DNA from: Pseudomonadota bacterium
Lineage (GTDB): Bacteria; Pseudomonadota; Alphaproteobacteria; Sphingomonadales; Govanellaceae
Assembly: GCA_003577275.1 (NCBI GenBank)
Contig: QEVO01000001.1
Location: 310,001 to 374,000 of the forward strand
Length of the DNA: 64,000 nucleotides
Reading direction: 5' to 3'
The position numbers were made by a program, and so were the translations under genes. Below, in pieces: positions 62,969-64,000 of this stretch (position 1 is its first letter; each line of letters starts with the position of its first letter). Under the pieces are notes generated by a model that saw only the letters and a program-made list of their open reading frames with translations, ran no database searches and was not told where the DNA came from.

Positions 62969-63544
62969 TCACAGCCGTTCCGACAGCCAGATGGCGGCGC
63001 GGCAGCCGGCCTTGATGGCCGCTGACAGGACGCGGTATCCCGGCGCATCCTCGGCGCCATGGGCGATGGCGGCGTCGCGATGAGCGATCTCGTCGCGGCG
63101 GCAGTCGGCGATGGTGGCGGAGAGTTCCGCTTCATCCTCGCCCAAGGCGGCGATCTGGCGGGCGTAGTGCTCGTCGATGGCTTCCTCCACCGCCGCCGTG
63201 CAGGCCATGGCGGCCTTCTCGCCCATGAACGCGGTGGCGGCGCCCAGGGCGTAGCCCGCCACGTGCCACAAGGGGGCAAGCGCTGTTGGCCGCACCCGGC
63301 GCTTCAAGATCAACTCATCGAAGGTTTCCAGGTGGCGCTTTTCCTGCCGCTCCATGTGGCGGATGGTCTTGCTCAACGGGTGCTTGTCGCCCAGCACGTC
63401 GAGCTGGCCGCGATAGATGCGCGCCGCGCCGTATTCCCCGGCATGGTCGACGCGCACCAGGCGCGCAATCAGGGTTTGGCGATCGAGGTCGCCGGGCAGG
63501 CGGTCCTCGGCGGTCTGGGGGGCGGTCTGGCGAGGGGCGGTCAT
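62969..63544 (-). CDS. coq7: Demethoxyubiquinone hydroxylase COQ7
   Basis: A 191-residue di-iron hydroxylase for ubiquinone synthesis. The iron ligands are in VDHAGEYGAARIY (Glu), MERQEKRHLETFDEL (Glu and His), AVEEAIDEHYARQI (Glu and His region) and DEIAHRDAAI (Glu and His), the repeated ExxH design. It overlaps the dsbB stop by four bases (ATGA), a conserved pair in alphaproteobacteria. It implies an aerobic respiratory quinone pool. Confidence 0.93.
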   Translation of the reverse strand: MTAPRQTAPQTAEDRLPGDLDRQTLIARLVRVDHAGEYGAARIYRGQLDVLGDKHPLSKTIRHMERQEKRHLETFDELILKRRVRPTALAPLWHVAGYALGAATAFMGEKAAMACTAAVEEAIDEHYARQIAALGEDEAELSATIADCRRDEIAHRDAAIAHGAEDAPGYRVLSAAIKAGCRAAIWLSERL

Positions 63545-64000
63545 GGCGATGCCTTTTTGCGCGGGCGGGCGAAGTAGCCGCAGATGGCGGCGAGGCCCAG
63601 CGACAGCAGCACATTATATCCCGCCATGGAGACGCCGAACAGCGACCAGGCGACCTCATCGCAGCGCGCGATCGGGGTCGCCATCAGTTTGTTCAACATC
63701 ATCTCCACGTCGCCCACCAGATCATTGGCGGCGCAAGCGTCCAGCCCCCGCCACCACCGCTGCTCGACGCCGACATGATAGAAGGCGATCCCTGCGCCGC
63801 TGAAAAACACCGCCGCCAGTACGCCCATCATCCAGCGCACCATGGAGCGAGCGCCGATGCGTTCCAGCGAATAGCCGAGAAACGCCAGCGCCGCCGCCAG
63901 CATGTAGACGTAGCGCTGCCACCAGCACAGCTCGCACGGGGCAAGGCCGCCCCAATGCTCGAAAGCGAAGGCGCTGCCGAGGATTGTAAGCGCGGCAAGG
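63541..64000 (-). CDS. dsbB: Disulfide bond formation protein DsbB (5' end outside window)
   Basis: The reading frame is open to the window edge, so the N-terminus is missing. The visible part has the quinone-side site LAPCELCWWQRYVYM (CxxC with the following Gln-Arg), two transmembrane helices, the periplasmic loop with a Cys pair in GLDACAAND and IARCDEVAWS, and a final helix. DsbB reoxidises DsbA with quinone. coq7 follows with a four-base overlap. Confidence 0.9.
   Translation of the reverse strand, partial: LAALTILGSAFAFEHWGGLAPCELCWWQRYVYMLAAALAFLGYSLERIGARSMVRWMMGVLAAVFFSGAGIAFYHVGVEQRWWRGLDACAANDLVGDVEMMLNKLMATPIARCDEVAWSLFGVSMAGYNVLLSLGLAAICGYFARPRKKASP

Overview
The window looks like chromosomal DNA of a GC-rich alphaproteobacterium, probably close to Rhodospirillales. 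The evidence is gene content and order: an ethylmalonyl-CoA pathway (ccr, mcd, ecm) next to polyhydroxyalkanoate genes, a PhaR regulator, a CpdR-type receiver, the argH / LptM-like lipoprotein / lysA / TIGR02302 run, ftsEX preceded by an MJ0042 zinc-ribbon gene, a chorismate mutase / aminotransferase / tyrA operon divergent from metX-metW, and COQ7 beside DsbB. I saw no rRNA, tRNA, CRISPR array, prophage or transposase gene.

Layout. 1-1246: the end of a hybrid histidine kinase. 1241-8110: leftward catabolic genes (crotonase, acyl-CoA dehydrogenase, thiolase, fused indolepyruvate:ferredoxin oxidoreductase). 8111-8434: the only gap over 300 bases; it holds a perfect extended -10 box followed by a strongly foldable segment, a candidate small RNA. 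8435-12073: a leftward set of lipoprotein, ChvI-like response regulator, histidine kinase and a LuxI/FeeM-like acyltransferase. 12213-16547: MarR regulator, FAD monooxygenase, DUF2783 protein, MFS transporter and crotonase, apparently an aromatic-compound operon. 16544-21337: MAPEG protein, GntR regulator, P450 with isochorismatase-like hydrolase, aldehyde dehydrogenase. 21427-24149: alpha- and beta-like subunits of quinohemoprotein amine dehydrogenase without the usual gamma subunit and radical-SAM genes between them. 24174-35094: lipid transporter, TlpA, arginine and lysine synthesis, CpdR, FtsEX, envelope genes. 35271-38741: B12-dependent ribonucleotide reductase interrupted by a 375-residue intein. 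38699-47071: DUF2125 protein, tyrosine/phenylalanine branch, methionine genes, an asparagine-synthase-like protein and a methyltransferase. 47104-59548: C4/PHA and ethylmalonyl-CoA metabolism. 59545-64000: a hypothetical protein, GluQ, HNH nuclease, CorC-like protein, COQ7 and partial DsbB.

How it fits together. PhaB, a PhaC-like synthase, PhaR, 3-hydroxybutyryl-CoA dehydrogenase, ETF, Mcd, Ccr and Ecm share acetoacetyl-, hydroxybutyryl- and crotonyl-CoA as intermediates, so this block probably partitions C2 carbon between PHA storage and the ethylmalonyl-CoA cycle. Two recurring motifs, a TTGC(A/G)GCGCA-type box and a TTGTCCGGACAA palindrome, sit in front of several of these genes and may be shared operators. 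Ecm and the ribonucleotide reductase both need adenosylcobalamin, and a PduO-type adenosyltransferase is encoded here too.

Most interesting points: the intein placed immediately before the presumed catalytic cysteine of NrdJ, the gamma-less amine dehydrogenase pair, the candidate structured RNA at 8262, a strong sigma-54 promoter in front of an unknown 54-residue protein, the acyltransferase/two-component operon, and the shared C4-metabolism boxes. All functional names come from reading the sequence; no database search was run.
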